This document shows positions 1-8,209 of a DNA stretch of 19,283 bases, one piece after another. The stretch's first letter is position 1; each line of letters starts with the position of its first letter. This DNA is from Candidatus Omnitrophota bacterium (lineage in GTDB: Bacteria; Omnitrophota; Gorgyraeia; Duberdicusellales; 4484-171): positions 1 through 19,283 of the forward strand of contig QNCE01000015.1 in assembly GCA_003644405.1 (NCBI GenBank), in the 5' to 3' direction. Under the pieces are notes generated by a model. It saw nothing but the letters and a program-made list of their open reading frames with translations, searched no databases and was not told the origin of the DNA. Made by a program: the position numbers and the translations under genes.

Positions 1-2202
1 CAAAAATACTATAGAAGACATCGCAATAAAAATAAATAAAATCTCTAACCTCTGAGGAATGAACTCTAAAACTATCGAAAATTTACCAGTTTTATCCACA
101 AAGTAACCATTGGCAAAACCGTTTACAACAAAATGAAATTTTACTTTCTCATTTTGAATATAGGCAACCCAATTGGGATGATACGACTGGCTAAATACCA
201 GGCAAAATGGGAAATTAGATGTGATATTTATTATATATTTTGTAGGATTGACTCTGGTAAAATTTATTTTTGGAGGATCATTGAGCTTCCCTTGCTTGTA
301 ATGATAATTAATCTTCTGAAAAAGTAATTTATCATTATATTGTCCTTGGAAAATTAAGGCTACATAATCTTTATCTTCCAGAGCATCTAGAAATTCTAAA
401 TTATTATAACTCCAAGGATCTCGATCTATAATTTTTAAATTATGAGCTGCATATATTAAAGGAAGAAATTTATCATTCTCATAAAATTCTTTTTTTCCAA
501 ATCTTCTTTCCAATCGAATAAATTTTTGGAAACTTAACGCGTCACGATTGAATGCAGGGGAAGTTAACTTTGTACTTTTCCAATCCATGTCAGTTCTTAA
601 ATGAATGTACTTAATATTCATCATCCCTAACAGTATAGATAACTTATCTGTTTTGTATTCATATAACCCATCATAAATCAAATCTACCAAGCGATCTGAA
701 TAATTATTGGAGAAGCAGCTATGTCCCCAAATAGGCACATCCAATAAAAAAACAGAAGGATTTATACCATCGTAGCCGTATCTCCAATTAAAATATGTAC
801 CGTATCCACTATCTTTAGGAAGTTCTAATAATGAAAAATGCTCTTTAAAAGAATGGAGCCATCTATTAGCTTCTCCCCAATAATTAGGAACTTTTACATG
901 GAAAGACTTTTCTTTCTTATCCCCCGGTCTAATAAAATTATTTGTAAAAGTAGGCCATACATTTATCAATATTATACTGAACACAAAGATTAAGAATAAC
1001 TCCTGTATAAACCATCTACAAGGAACATCTCTGGAACCCTTCGTAGTTAAAATACTCCATAATTTATCTATAACGAAACCAATTATCACTGCATAAGAAA
1101 TGGCAGTTATAAATGTAAATTTAGTAAATGGTTCACGAAAGGCTGTAAAACCTGGGATTTTTAGATAGGCATATTTATAAATAAAACCAAGAGGTGGATT
1201 TACTCCTTTAGTTAAAAAAATACCTATAATAGCCAGTAAAGGGAAAAATAAAATCTTGGAATCTTTCAGTCTAAACAACAAAATAGCAACAATGAAAAAG
1301 GGAAATAAATAACTTAAATAAATAAAAAGGGAATTATCGTAGTATTTATAAAGATGAGACAAGGACCAGCACCATTGCCCTAACAAACGAATTGCTTCAT
1401 AAACTTGAGTAGAAGTTGTAGCCCAAAGACCAGTCCCTCCTTGGGAAGCGGTCGTAGTTCTCATATAGAGTAGAAGTGTATAAAAAGAAGGATAGAAAGC
1501 CCAAAGATTAAGTAATATTATAGATGAAAAAAATTTTAAGGAAAAAAATAAGCTCTGTTTGAATCTCCTTTCTGTCCTCAAAATTAAATAGTATAAAAGG
1601 TATGAAACTAAAGGTATAAAACTTACCAAAAACAACGCAGGATTTGTAGCTGAGTAAAGAAGAGAGGACAACCCTCCTAATGCTATGTATTTACCAGAGC
1701 TGATTGGATGATGGAGTCCTTTAATAAATAAAGTAAAAGTTAAAGGAAACGCTGCATAAATCACCCAATATTGAAAAACAAAAGGAGAGATAATTAAAGT
1801 ATATAAGTTGAATACATAAAAACATACCGCAACTAAGGTACCTACAGAATCTCTCCTATCTCCTACAGTGTTATAAAGATACCGCATGGATACCAGAGCC
1901 AAAAGATAAGAAAATACAAACCACACTTTTTGGAATAGTTGAGCCGATCCTTTTAAAATTTCTACCAACTTGTATAAAGTTAAAAAGGGGGAAAATATAT
2001 TTATAAAAGGACTGGGGCCTCCCCCATTTAAATAATCACTCCATAAGAATAACTTATCTAAATAAAAACCAGGATTAAGGAATAAACTCTGATCTCCTCC
2101 AGCAATCAAAAGTCCGTTTTTAAACCACAATAGAGGTGTAAAAGAAATTAATGTTAGAAGTAAAAATATCCCATACTTTTTCTTCCTAATAAGTTTTTCC
2201 AC
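1..2202 (-). CDS. GT-C-type polytopic membrane glycosyltransferase, AftD/YfhO-like (3' end outside window)
   Basis: The frame is open for 734 codons from GTG at 2202 to the window edge, so the C-terminus is missing. The GTG lies 8 nt after an AAGGGGAG Shine-Dalgarno (2211-2218); another in-frame GTG at 2211 sits too close to that site. The first membrane segment (about residues 11-27) is followed by a GGDQSLFLNPGFYLDKLF loop whose Asp37 sits where GT-C enzymes keep their catalytic Asp. Many hydrophobic helices follow to about residue 400, then a soluble part with a SYHPNWVAYI motif (about 673-682), and a last hydrophobic helix at the window edge. This layout resembles AftD-type arabinofuranosyltransferases and YfhO-like proteins, which use polyprenyl-phosphate sugars on the outer face of the membrane. 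It starts 25 bp after a methyltransferase and is probably last or near last in the operon. Donor and acceptor are unknown. Confidence 0.8.
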   Translation of the reverse strand, partial: MEKLIRKKKYGIFLLLTLISFTPLLWFKNGLLIAGGDQSLFLNPGFYLDKLFLWSDYLNGGGPSPFINIFSPFLTLYKLVEILKGSAQLFQKVWFVFSYLLALVSMRYLYNTVGDRRDSVGTLVAVCFYVFNLYTLIISPFVFQYWVIYAAFPLTFTLFIKGLHHPISSGKYIALGGLSSLLYSATNPALFLVSFIPLVSYLLYYLILRTERRFKQSLFFSLKFFSSIILLNLWAFYPSFYTLLLYMRTTTASQGGTGLWATTSTQVYEAIRLLGQWCWSLSHLYKYYDNSLFIYLSYLFPFFIVAILLFRLKDSKILFFPLLAIIGIFLTKGVNPPLGFIYKYAYLKIPGFTAFREPFTKFTFITAISYAVIIGFVIDKLWSILTTKGSRDVPCRWFIQELFLIFVFSIILINVWPTFTNNFIRPGDKKEKSFHVKVPNYWGEANRWLHSFKEHFSLLELPKDSGYGTYFNWRYGYDGINPSVFLLDVPIWGHSCFSNNYSDRLVDLIYDGLYEYKTDKLSILLGMMNIKYIHLRTDMDWKSTKLTSPAFNRDALSFQKFIRLERRFGKKEFYENDKFLPLIYAAHNLKIIDRDPWSYNNLEFLDALEDKDYVALIFQGQYNDKLLFQKINYHYKQGKLNDPPKINFTRVNPTKYIINITSNFPFCLVFSQSYHPNWVAYIQNEKVKFHFVVNGFANGYFVDKTGKFSIVLEFIPQRLEILFIFIAMSSIVFL

Positions 2203-2227
2203 CAGATACACTCCCCTTATTGCATTC

Positions 2228-2947
2228 TTACAGACTCTTAAGCAGTAAACACGCTAATCCAAATCTTTCAGGTGGTTCCTCAAAAGCTATATCTTTGTCT
2301 ACTTCAATCCATTTTTTTCGAAAGATATAGTATCTTTCATTCAAAATTTCAAAATCTTTAAATAGTCCCAATAACCTGTGCTTATCATAAATACGTTGAG
2401 GCTCGTCAGAAGTTATTATATATCTATTTCCTATCAGTGTAGTAATAAATAAGAAACCTCCTTTTTTTAAAATTCTTCTTATTTCTCTCACAGCACCAAT
2501 ATCTCCCTCATTATATATTGGATCCTGATAGGTACCAAGTCCTATATGTTCGATTACAGAAATTAAAATAACAATATCAAAAAATCCAGATGGAAAAGGA
2601 GTATTAATAATATCCGACTGCAAAAATTTGATCCTAGAAGGGAGCGCTTCACAATACTTTCTTGTATCAATTCCATAGGTTTCATACCCTCTCCCTGCAA
2701 GTTCGTATATAAAAAGACTAGAAGTACATCCTACATCTAAGACTTTAGATTCCTTATCCTTAGGTAAATTTCTAAGAATAAATTTCCATTCTACTAACCT
2801 GGAGTAATCATAACCTAAATAAGGAAGAAAATGGTAAATGAAATAAGTAAACAAAAACCTTCCTCTCCCCAGGTGTCCACCTTTTATATTTTTTATCATA
2901 CTTCCGAATTTATTAGCTATTTTATGCTTGAGAGGGATCGATCTCAT
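2228..2947 (-). CDS. Class I SAM-dependent methyltransferase (tandem copy B)
   Basis: A 239-residue protein with a Rossmann methyltransferase core. Motif I is VLDVGCTSSLF (about 69-79), where Thr-Ser-Ser replaces the usual Gly-x-Gly. An acidic Asp94 ends strand 2 (YGID), SD at 111-112 fits motif II, and SVIEHIGLG (130-138) fits the post-motif acidic loop. REIRRILKKGGFLFITT matches motif III. It is clearly related to the next upstream gene (2922-3656), sharing LDVGC-S-F, TYGID and IEHIG, so the two probably arose by duplication. The ATG at 2947 lies inside the 3' end of that gene (26-bp overlap) and has no strong Shine-Dalgarno, so translation is probably coupled. In this context a sugar or lipid-linked glycan O-methyltransferase is likely; the target cannot be read from sequence. 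Confidence 0.85.
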   Translation of the reverse strand: MRSIPLKHKIANKFGSMIKNIKGGHLGRGRFLFTYFIYHFLPYLGYDYSRLVEWKFILRNLPKDKESKVLDVGCTSSLFIYELAGRGYETYGIDTRKYCEALPSRIKFLQSDIINTPFPSGFFDIVILISVIEHIGLGTYQDPIYNEGDIGAVREIRRILKKGGFLFITTLIGNRYIITSDEPQRIYDKHRLLGLFKDFEILNERYYIFRKKWIEVDKDIAFEEPPERFGLACLLLKSL

Positions 2948-3656
2948 TTTTAATTTTTAGCTTCAATAAACATAAAGGATATTTATCAAATTTAACATCT
3001 ACTAAAAGAGTATCCTCTTTGGAACATTCTATCCAATTATCTGTGTCATCTTGGATATAATATTCTTCTAATTCAATTATACAATCTCTAACAAGATCTT
3101 TAAGTCTACTCTCATCGTAAACACGCATATATGGTTTTATAACTTTTCCTTTTCCAAAAGGAATTGTAAGCAATATTGCACCTTGAGGTTTTAAAATACG
3201 CACCATCTCTTCCAACGCCTTTTTATCACCCTCTGGGTCATCCTCTATGCCATATCTTCCCGATATCCCAATATGTTCTATTGTTGAAATAGCTGTAATT
3301 ACATCAAAATAACTGTTTGGAAACGGACTTTCCTTTATATCTCCTTTTACAAACGTAAAATTCTTGAATTTCAATTTATTTAAAATTGGGTAATTTCGAA
3401 TATCTATCCCGTAAGTATCATATCCGAAACTAGCTAACAGTAACGGGAAGAAACTACCAGAGCATCCCACATCTAAAACCTTTGCAGGTGGCTTGGGGAG
3501 GTTTCTTATAATAAATGGGTATTCTATATACCTATCAGTGGGTGCTAATGGTTCTTTGGCAAAATATTCAGGAAATAGCCTCCGTAAGAGCGAAATCCCA
3601 AATCTGGATACAATCCTATAAACAATAAATTTTATTTTTTGATTATGTTTCTCCAA
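2922..3656 (-). CDS. Class I SAM-dependent methyltransferase (tandem copy A)
   Basis: A 244-residue protein starting at TTG (3656). The start is supported by GGAG at 3665-3668, 8 nt upstream, and no other good start precedes the fold. Motif I is VLDVGCSGSFF (60-70), Asp85 lies in TYGID, GDI at 105-107 fits motif II, and TIEHIGISGRYG (from 125) fits the conserved loop. EMVRILKPQGAILLTIPFG matches motif III. It overlaps the GT2 gene by 14 bp and the second methyltransferase by 26 bp. The last residues (NEIDPSQA) are read only because the frame runs through an A5 stretch; one more A would end the protein in KLKIKK with a 4-bp ATGA overlap. It probably methylates a sugar of the locus glycan; the position is unknown. 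Confidence 0.85.
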   Translation of the reverse strand: MEKHNQKIKFIVYRIVSRFGISLLRRLFPEYFAKEPLAPTDRYIEYPFIIRNLPKPPAKVLDVGCSGSFFPLLLASFGYDTYGIDIRNYPILNKLKFKNFTFVKGDIKESPFPNSYFDVITAISTIEHIGISGRYGIEDDPEGDKKALEEMVRILKPQGAILLTIPFGKGKVIKPYMRVYDESRLKDLVRDCIIELEEYYIQDDTDNWIECSKEDTLLVDVKFDKYPLCLLKLKIKNEIDPSQA

Positions 3657-4695
3657 AATAGAATCTCCAATTCAAAGAAGATCTATTAACCAGAAAATCT
3701 AGAAAAATTTCAAATTTATGGGACTTCTTACGCATGTATTTGATTACTTTTCTATCAGCCAAAATGCGTCTTGCTTGAATCTCTTTTCGTTTTCTTAGTG
3801 TTTGGGACAAGTGTTTTACATTCCACCAAAAAGCCCTAATTCCTGATTTGGATAAAATAGGCTTTCCAATCAGAAAAAAGAAGAAAATCTCACCTAATAA
3901 GAGAAGAAAGTAACCAGGAAGAATAAATAGAAGAGCAAGATAACCGTAGTTCTTAAGAAGCATTCTCAATGTATTTTTCTCAGACATGAATCGCTTAAAG
4001 CTTCTCCCGAAACGTGTCCCTAAAGTCGCTGATACCCTATGATAAAGAAAAGCCTTAGGCTCTACCACAACCTTATAACCTAATAATCTCACTCGCCAAG
4101 ATAAGTCTATATCATCAGCAAGGGTGAAAAACTCAGAGTCATAACCTCCCACTTCTTCGAATACTTTCTTCCTTATCAGCATAGCACCACCGAATGAGAA
4201 AAATACTTCTGTAAAATAATCGTATTGTCCGTAATCTGGTTCATTAATTCCTCTTGCTGAAGGAAAACCAAAAATATCTAACTCTCCACCAACGCTATCT
4301 ATAATATTTAACCTCTCTCCCCTCTCTGTTATTCGTCTCATTTTACAAGTACAAATTCCTATCTTAGGATCCTCCTCCATCCTTCTAATCATATAGTTTA
4401 GAATTTCTGGATCTAACTCCATATCATTACTCATGAAAAAAATATATTCTCCTTCACTATATTTGGCTCCGATATTACTTCCCTCTGCAGTACCATAGTT
4501 TTTCTCATTACGAATTACTTTAAAATGAGGATAGAATTTTCGTAAAAAATCTATGCTTTCGTCTGTAGAGGCATTATCGACTACTATAACTTCATAATTA
4601 GGACAAGCCAAATTCGCAACAGAAGGCATAAATTTTCTTAATAGATTTTCTCCATTATAATTTAATATGACAACACTTACTAACGGGTGTTTCAT
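3643..4695 (-). CDS. Family 2 glycosyltransferase, rhamnosyltransferase-like, with C-terminal membrane segment
   Basis: A 350-residue GT-A fold inverting glycosyltransferase. The N-terminus VSVVILNYNG (6-15) and VVDNASTDES (38-47) form the nucleotide-binding site. The metal site reads MSNDMELD (88-95), a variant of the more common NPD-x-E-x. ADDIDLSWR (193-201) supplies the acidic catalytic-base motif and the Trp-Arg typical of rhamnosyltransferase-like GT2 proteins. A hydrophobic stretch at about 252-278 can insert in the membrane and is followed by a basic tail. The start ATG lies 9 bp after the upstream GT4 gene, with no clear Shine-Dalgarno. It should transfer one sugar from a nucleotide donor to the growing lipid-linked glycan on the cytoplasmic side. 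The donor cannot be assigned; homology to rhamnosyltransferases is a family statement only. Confidence 0.88.
   Translation of the reverse strand: MKHPLVSVVILNYNGENLLRKFMPSVANLACPNYEVIVVDNASTDESIDFLRKFYPHFKVIRNEKNYGTAEGSNIGAKYSEGEYIFFMSNDMELDPEILNYMIRRMEEDPKIGICTCKMRRITERGERLNIIDSVGGELDIFGFPSARGINEPDYGQYDYFTEVFFSFGGAMLIRKKVFEEVGGYDSEFFTLADDIDLSWRVRLLGYKVVVEPKAFLYHRVSATLGTRFGRSFKRFMSEKNTLRMLLKNYGYLALLFILPGYFLLLLGEIFFFFLIGKPILSKSGIRAFWWNVKHLSQTLRKRKEIQARRILADRKVIKYMRKKSHKFEIFLDFLVNRSSLNWRFYFGET
3665..3668 (-). promoter_or_regulatory. Shine-Dalgarno site supporting a TTG start
   Basis: GGAG lies 8 nt before TTG 3656, the start chosen for the first of the tandem methyltransferases; no ATG is available in the N-terminal region. 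Confidence 0.55.
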
Positions 4696-4704
4696 TTTGC
4701 AATT

Positions 4705-5904
4705 TTAATTAAACAAAATCTTTAAAGAATCATCCATTATACGAACAAATACATTTTCTGTAGTATAGGATTTAGCTAATGCAAAAGCATTTTTCTTATA
4801 TCTTTTTATTAACTCATCGTCATTGAGAATTCTCACTATGGCATTTATAAGCTCTTGACTTTCATAATTTATACTTACTCCAGCTTCCCTTTCAACAATC
4901 TCTTCTGCAATTATAGCCCCAGTGGTAATAATTATCGGCAAACCACAGAACGCATAGAGCTTGGGTTTACCGGGATCAGCATATAAGATATTATCATCTT
5001 CTTTTGATGTCCATACCGCAATTCCTACAGTGCAATGAGAAAGAATCTCTAGTACATCCTCTTCCTCTTTAATAAAACCATAAAATTCAAAGTATCGCTC
5101 GACTCCATATCTTCTTACTAATTTCTCCAATGTCTCCTTATATGGACCCTTCCCAATAATTTTCACCTTTATCTGAGGGATACGTTTTGCAATCTCTGGC
5201 ATTGCTCTAATAAGCAATTGCAACCCTTGGTTTTCTGAAAGAGTACCTACAAATCCTATGGTATACCTCTCTATCTCTTCTAAGGATTTAAACCGTAACA
5301 GCCTCTTGGTATAAGTAAGTGGAACAACAATATGTTTATAGCAATTTGGCTTTAACTTCGAAAACTTATCTCTCGCCTCAGGAATGCGAGGAGAAATATG
5401 CCAAATCAAATCCACTTTTCTCGCACAGAATTTATCAATTATACGAAAGGCTTTAACGATAACGGTATTAAAACTAAGTTTTCTGGGTATTGGGTAATAA
5501 TCTATACTATAGTAAATAATCTTGTCTACTAAACCAAGTCTCCTAAGGATTAAACCTAACAAAGTAGAAAAACAGGCTACTCCTATGAATATATCAAATT
5601 TTTTCTTAAAGCTATAAGCTGCTTTTAATATCTCAAAAAAATACACTCCAAACACTAAAACAAGTAGGAAATCCGAATACCACTTCCGAGAGGAAAAATA
5701 AATGTTTCTTATTTTACCTTCATATATCAGTCTCCCATTTTCATAATACCTTCTTCTAGCACTTCCTGGAGAAGCATATGGACTAGTGATACCTATAATT
5801 CCTAAAGAACTGACTCTATCTTTAAAAAAATCTTCTAAAGTTTCAGTTCGACTTGTGAAAAGTTGTCCGGAGATAAGGAGACTTAAGGATTTTAACTTAT
5901 CCAC
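4705..5904 (-). CDS. Family 4 glycosyltransferase (GT-B), paralogue of 10076-11230
   Basis: A 399-residue protein read from GTG at 5904; an upstream in-frame stop excludes a start much further out, and the Shine-Dalgarno is weak. The C-terminal GT-B half is clear: IGFVGTLSENQGLQLLIRAM (from 216), KIIGKGPYKETLEKL (from about 248), a YFEFYGF strand, then ADPGKPKLYAFCGLPIIIT (309-327). The usual E-x7-E motif is replaced by an Asp/Lys version. The middle shares YYSIDYYP and a D-x-x-W pattern with the GT4 at 10076-11230 (FYTIDFIP, ADQTWN), so the two are paralogues in the same operon, perhaps adding similar sugars in successive steps. It follows the GDP-mannose epimerase homologue by 8 bp. Donor unknown. 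Confidence 0.85.
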   Translation of the reverse strand: MDKLKSLSLLISGQLFTSRTETLEDFFKDRVSSLGIIGITSPYASPGSARRRYYENGRLIYEGKIRNIYFSSRKWYSDFLLVLVFGVYFFEILKAAYSFKKKFDIFIGVACFSTLLGLILRRLGLVDKIIYYSIDYYPIPRKLSFNTVIVKAFRIIDKFCARKVDLIWHISPRIPEARDKFSKLKPNCYKHIVVPLTYTKRLLRFKSLEEIERYTIGFVGTLSENQGLQLLIRAMPEIAKRIPQIKVKIIGKGPYKETLEKLVRRYGVERYFEFYGFIKEEEDVLEILSHCTVGIAVWTSKEDDNILYADPGKPKLYAFCGLPIIITTGAIIAEEIVEREAGVSINYESQELINAIVRILNDDELIKRYKKNAFALAKSYTTENVFVRIMDDSLKILFN

Positions 5905-5912
5905 TCTAAGGA

Positions 5913-6878
5913 TTATCGTTTTCTAATCTGAGAAAGAATCCACATGTATGTTCTTTTAAGTCCTTCTTCTAAATTTATCGTAGGACTCCAGCCAAGATTT
6001 TTTTTAACTAATGTTAAATCGGCGTTTCTGCCTCTTACCCCTTGAGGGGCATTTAGATTGTACCTCTTTGTTATCTTTTTCCCCGAAATCTTTATAATTA
6101 TATCCGCTAGTTCATCGATGGTGACTAATCTATCTGAACCTATATTTAAGGGCTCATCATAATCAGATTCCATAAGCATAATTGTCCCTCTTATACAATC
6201 ATCAATATAACAATAGGAACGCGTCTGCTTACCATCCCCCCAAATCTATATCTCTCCTGGGTTAGAGGCTTCCGCTACTTTTCTACATAGCGCAGCAGGC
6301 GATTTCTCTCTTCCTCCTTTATAAGTCCCTTCCGGTCCATAGATATTATGATACCGAGCAATTCTTATATCTAAGCCATAATCTTTCTTAAATGCTTCCA
6401 ACATTTTCTCCGTGTAGAGTTTCTCCCATCCGTAGTAGTTATCCGGATCTGCGGGATAAGCATCCTCTTCTTTTAAGGGTTTTACCTCTGGAGTTTCCTG
6501 TTTATAAGTAGGGTAGATACAAGCTGAAGAAGAAAAAAATAAACGCTCTACTTTATTTTCTACACAACTCTTAGCTATATAGGAGTTTATAAGCACATTA
6601 TCATACATAACCTCTGCACCCACTTGAGTAATAAATCCAATACCACCCATATTTGCTGCTAAATTAAAAACCCAATCAATGTCCTTCGTTACTCTAAGAC
6701 AATTTTCATATACTCTTAAATCAAGTGTAAGTTTCTCTGAATAATAAGGTTCTTCAATATACCCATCCCATTTAATATCCACTACTCTGACAAAATTTCC
6801 TTGTGTGCATAATTTCCGTGCTAGATGCGACCCTATAAATCCACCTGCACCAGTAACGAGAATTCGTTTCTCTCTCAT
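5913..6878 (-). pseudogene. GDP-mannose 3,5-epimerase-like SDR interrupted by an in-frame TAG
   Basis: A 322-codon frame carries one internal amber codon (codon 211, at 6246-6248). On both sides the translation matches the plant GDP-mannose 3,5-epimerase family: TGAGGFIGSH (NAD site, 9-18), LAANMGGIGFI (73-83), SSACIYP, YYGWEK, YGPEGTYKGGREKSPAALC, then after the stop IWGDGKQTRSYCYIDD, PLNIGSD and GVRGRNADL. By alignment from memory, plant Cys145, Tyr174, Lys178 and Lys217 correspond to Cys120, Tyr149, Lys153 and Lys192, all before the stop. The family enzyme turns GDP-D-mannose into GDP-L-galactose or GDP-L-gulose. ATG 6878 has AAGGAG (6886-6891) 7 nt upstream and overlaps the dehydrogenase by 4 bp. 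A single GAG-to-TAG change would explain the stop. It may be a nonsense allele, a sequence error or amber readthrough. Confidence 0.85.
6246..6248 (-). other. In-frame amber codon inside the epimerase homologue
   Basis: The minus strand reads GAG ATA TAG ATT TGG here. Family members usually have an acidic or other residue before I/M-W-G-D-G, so Glu (GAG) is the likely original. The frame is unchanged on both sides and no other lesion is seen in the gene. Confidence 0.9.
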
Positions 6879-8209
6879 TCCTCTTCTCCTTTTCCCAACT
6901 GTTCACCTATACCCAAATATTTAATTTTAAGACCCTTGTCTCTAACAATTCGCCAACAGTCCAAAATAACTATATCTTTGTGCTTTATTTTTTTAAAATC
7001 CAACTCCTCAAATTCTTTCCATGGAGTCGCAATTAACACCACATCGGATTTTTCAATACATTCTGAGGTACTCCTTGCGTATCCTACTTCGTCCCCAAAG
7101 ACTCCTCTTGCAATTTCTAATGCCATAGGATCATAAACTATAATATCATATCCTTTTTTAATTAAAATTTCCACAATATCTATAGCTTGGGAATCCTCTA
7201 TAATAGGAGTATTTGGTTTATAAGAAAGCCCCAAGATGCCAATTCTAACTCCTCTTTTTCTCTTGGCTATCTCTTCCAGTATAGCTACTATCCTAGCGAC
7301 CTGCTCTTTGTTTACTTCATCTACAACCTCAGCTAATTTTGCCTTCATATTCAACTTCCTTACAAATGCTGAAAAGGCTAAATTATCTCGAGGAAAACAA
7401 GGACCTCCATATCCAAGTCCTGGCTTTAGGTATTTTGAGCCAATCCTACTATCTAAACCCAAAGCTTGAGTAATAACCTCAGCATTCGCACCAGGTACCT
7501 TCTCACATATTGCTCCAAGAAAATTAGCAAAGGTTATCTTTGTAGTAATATAACAATTTAGAGAGATTTTAGCAATCTCTGCATTAATGGGATTCATCCT
7601 TGCAAAACGAAGAGTATTTTCACAAATATTTTCATAGATTTTTACCAAAATATCTCCATCTTTTTTATTCATTTCTCCTATAAGCACAAAATCAGGATTT
7701 AGAAAATCATGAATTACACTACCTAAGGCAATAAACTCCGGATTATAAGCAAGTCCAAAGTCCTTTCCACATTTCTTGCCCGAAGCTTCCTCTAAAATAT
7801 ACCTACCTACATGTTCTGTAGTTCCTGGCATTACAGTAGAAGTAATCACTACCAAATGATATTGCTTCTTTTTCTTCAATATTAAACCAATCTTCTTAAG
7901 GGCTTCCTCCAACTGTTCATTCGAAAAAGAACCATCAGCTTCAGAGGGGGTTGCAACTACAATAAATGTTATCTGTGAATTTAGAATTGCTTCTTCATAA
8001 TCACTGGTCGCTTTAAGATTCTCTTTATATTTTTGTATCAATCGAGTTAATCCTGTTTCTTGAATAGGATTTATACCTCTATTTATCAAATCTATTTTAT
8101 TCTTATCGATATCAATTCCTACCACTTTATACCCTTTACTTGCAAAACAAGCTGCCATACATAAACCCAACTTACCTAAACCCACTACAGATATTGAATC
8201 AATCTTCAT
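6875..8209 (-). CDS. ugd: UDP-glucose 6-dehydrogenase-type nucleotide-sugar dehydrogenase
   Basis: It oxidises C6 of a nucleotide sugar, most likely UDP-glucose to UDP-glucuronate, with two NAD+. The ATG at 8209 (444 residues) is chosen because a perfect GGAGGT (8216-8221) lies 6 nt upstream; a TTG at 8224 would remove that site. The N-terminal Rossmann motif is VVGLGKLG (8-15), VMPGTTE (126-132) and YNPEF (155-159) are conserved, Lys214 lies in AEIAKISLN, and catalytic Cys271 is in GYGGPCFPRDN. That cysteine motif is the UDP-glucose type and not the WecC/WbpA type (GGHCIPVDP) or the AlgD type. The C-terminal domain contains GLSYKPNTPIIEDS. It overlaps the upstream GT4 by 11 bp and the epimerase by 4 bp. 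Substrate preference is inferred from motifs. Confidence 0.9.
   Translation of the reverse strand: MKIDSISVVGLGKLGLCMAACFASKGYKVVGIDIDKNKIDLINRGINPIQETGLTRLIQKYKENLKATSDYEEAILNSQITFIVVATPSEADGSFSNEQLEEALKKIGLILKKKKQYHLVVITSTVMPGTTEHVGRYILEEASGKKCGKDFGLAYNPEFIALGSVIHDFLNPDFVLIGEMNKKDGDILVKIYENICENTLRFARMNPINAEIAKISLNCYITTKITFANFLGAICEKVPGANAEVITQALGLDSRIGSKYLKPGLGYGGPCFPRDNLAFSAFVRKLNMKAKLAEVVDEVNKEQVARIVAILEEIAKRKRGVRIGILGLSYKPNTPIIEDSQAIDIVEILIKKGYDIIVYDPMALEIARGVFGDEVGYARSTSECIEKSDVVLIATPWKEFEELDFKKIKHKDIVILDCWRIVRDKGLKIKYLGIGEQLGKGEEE

Noticed and set aside
133..327. Plus-strand reading frame of 64 codons
   Set aside because: It lies wholly antisense to the open frame of the GT-C gene, whose 734-codon translation has clear motifs; its own translation matches nothing recognisable.
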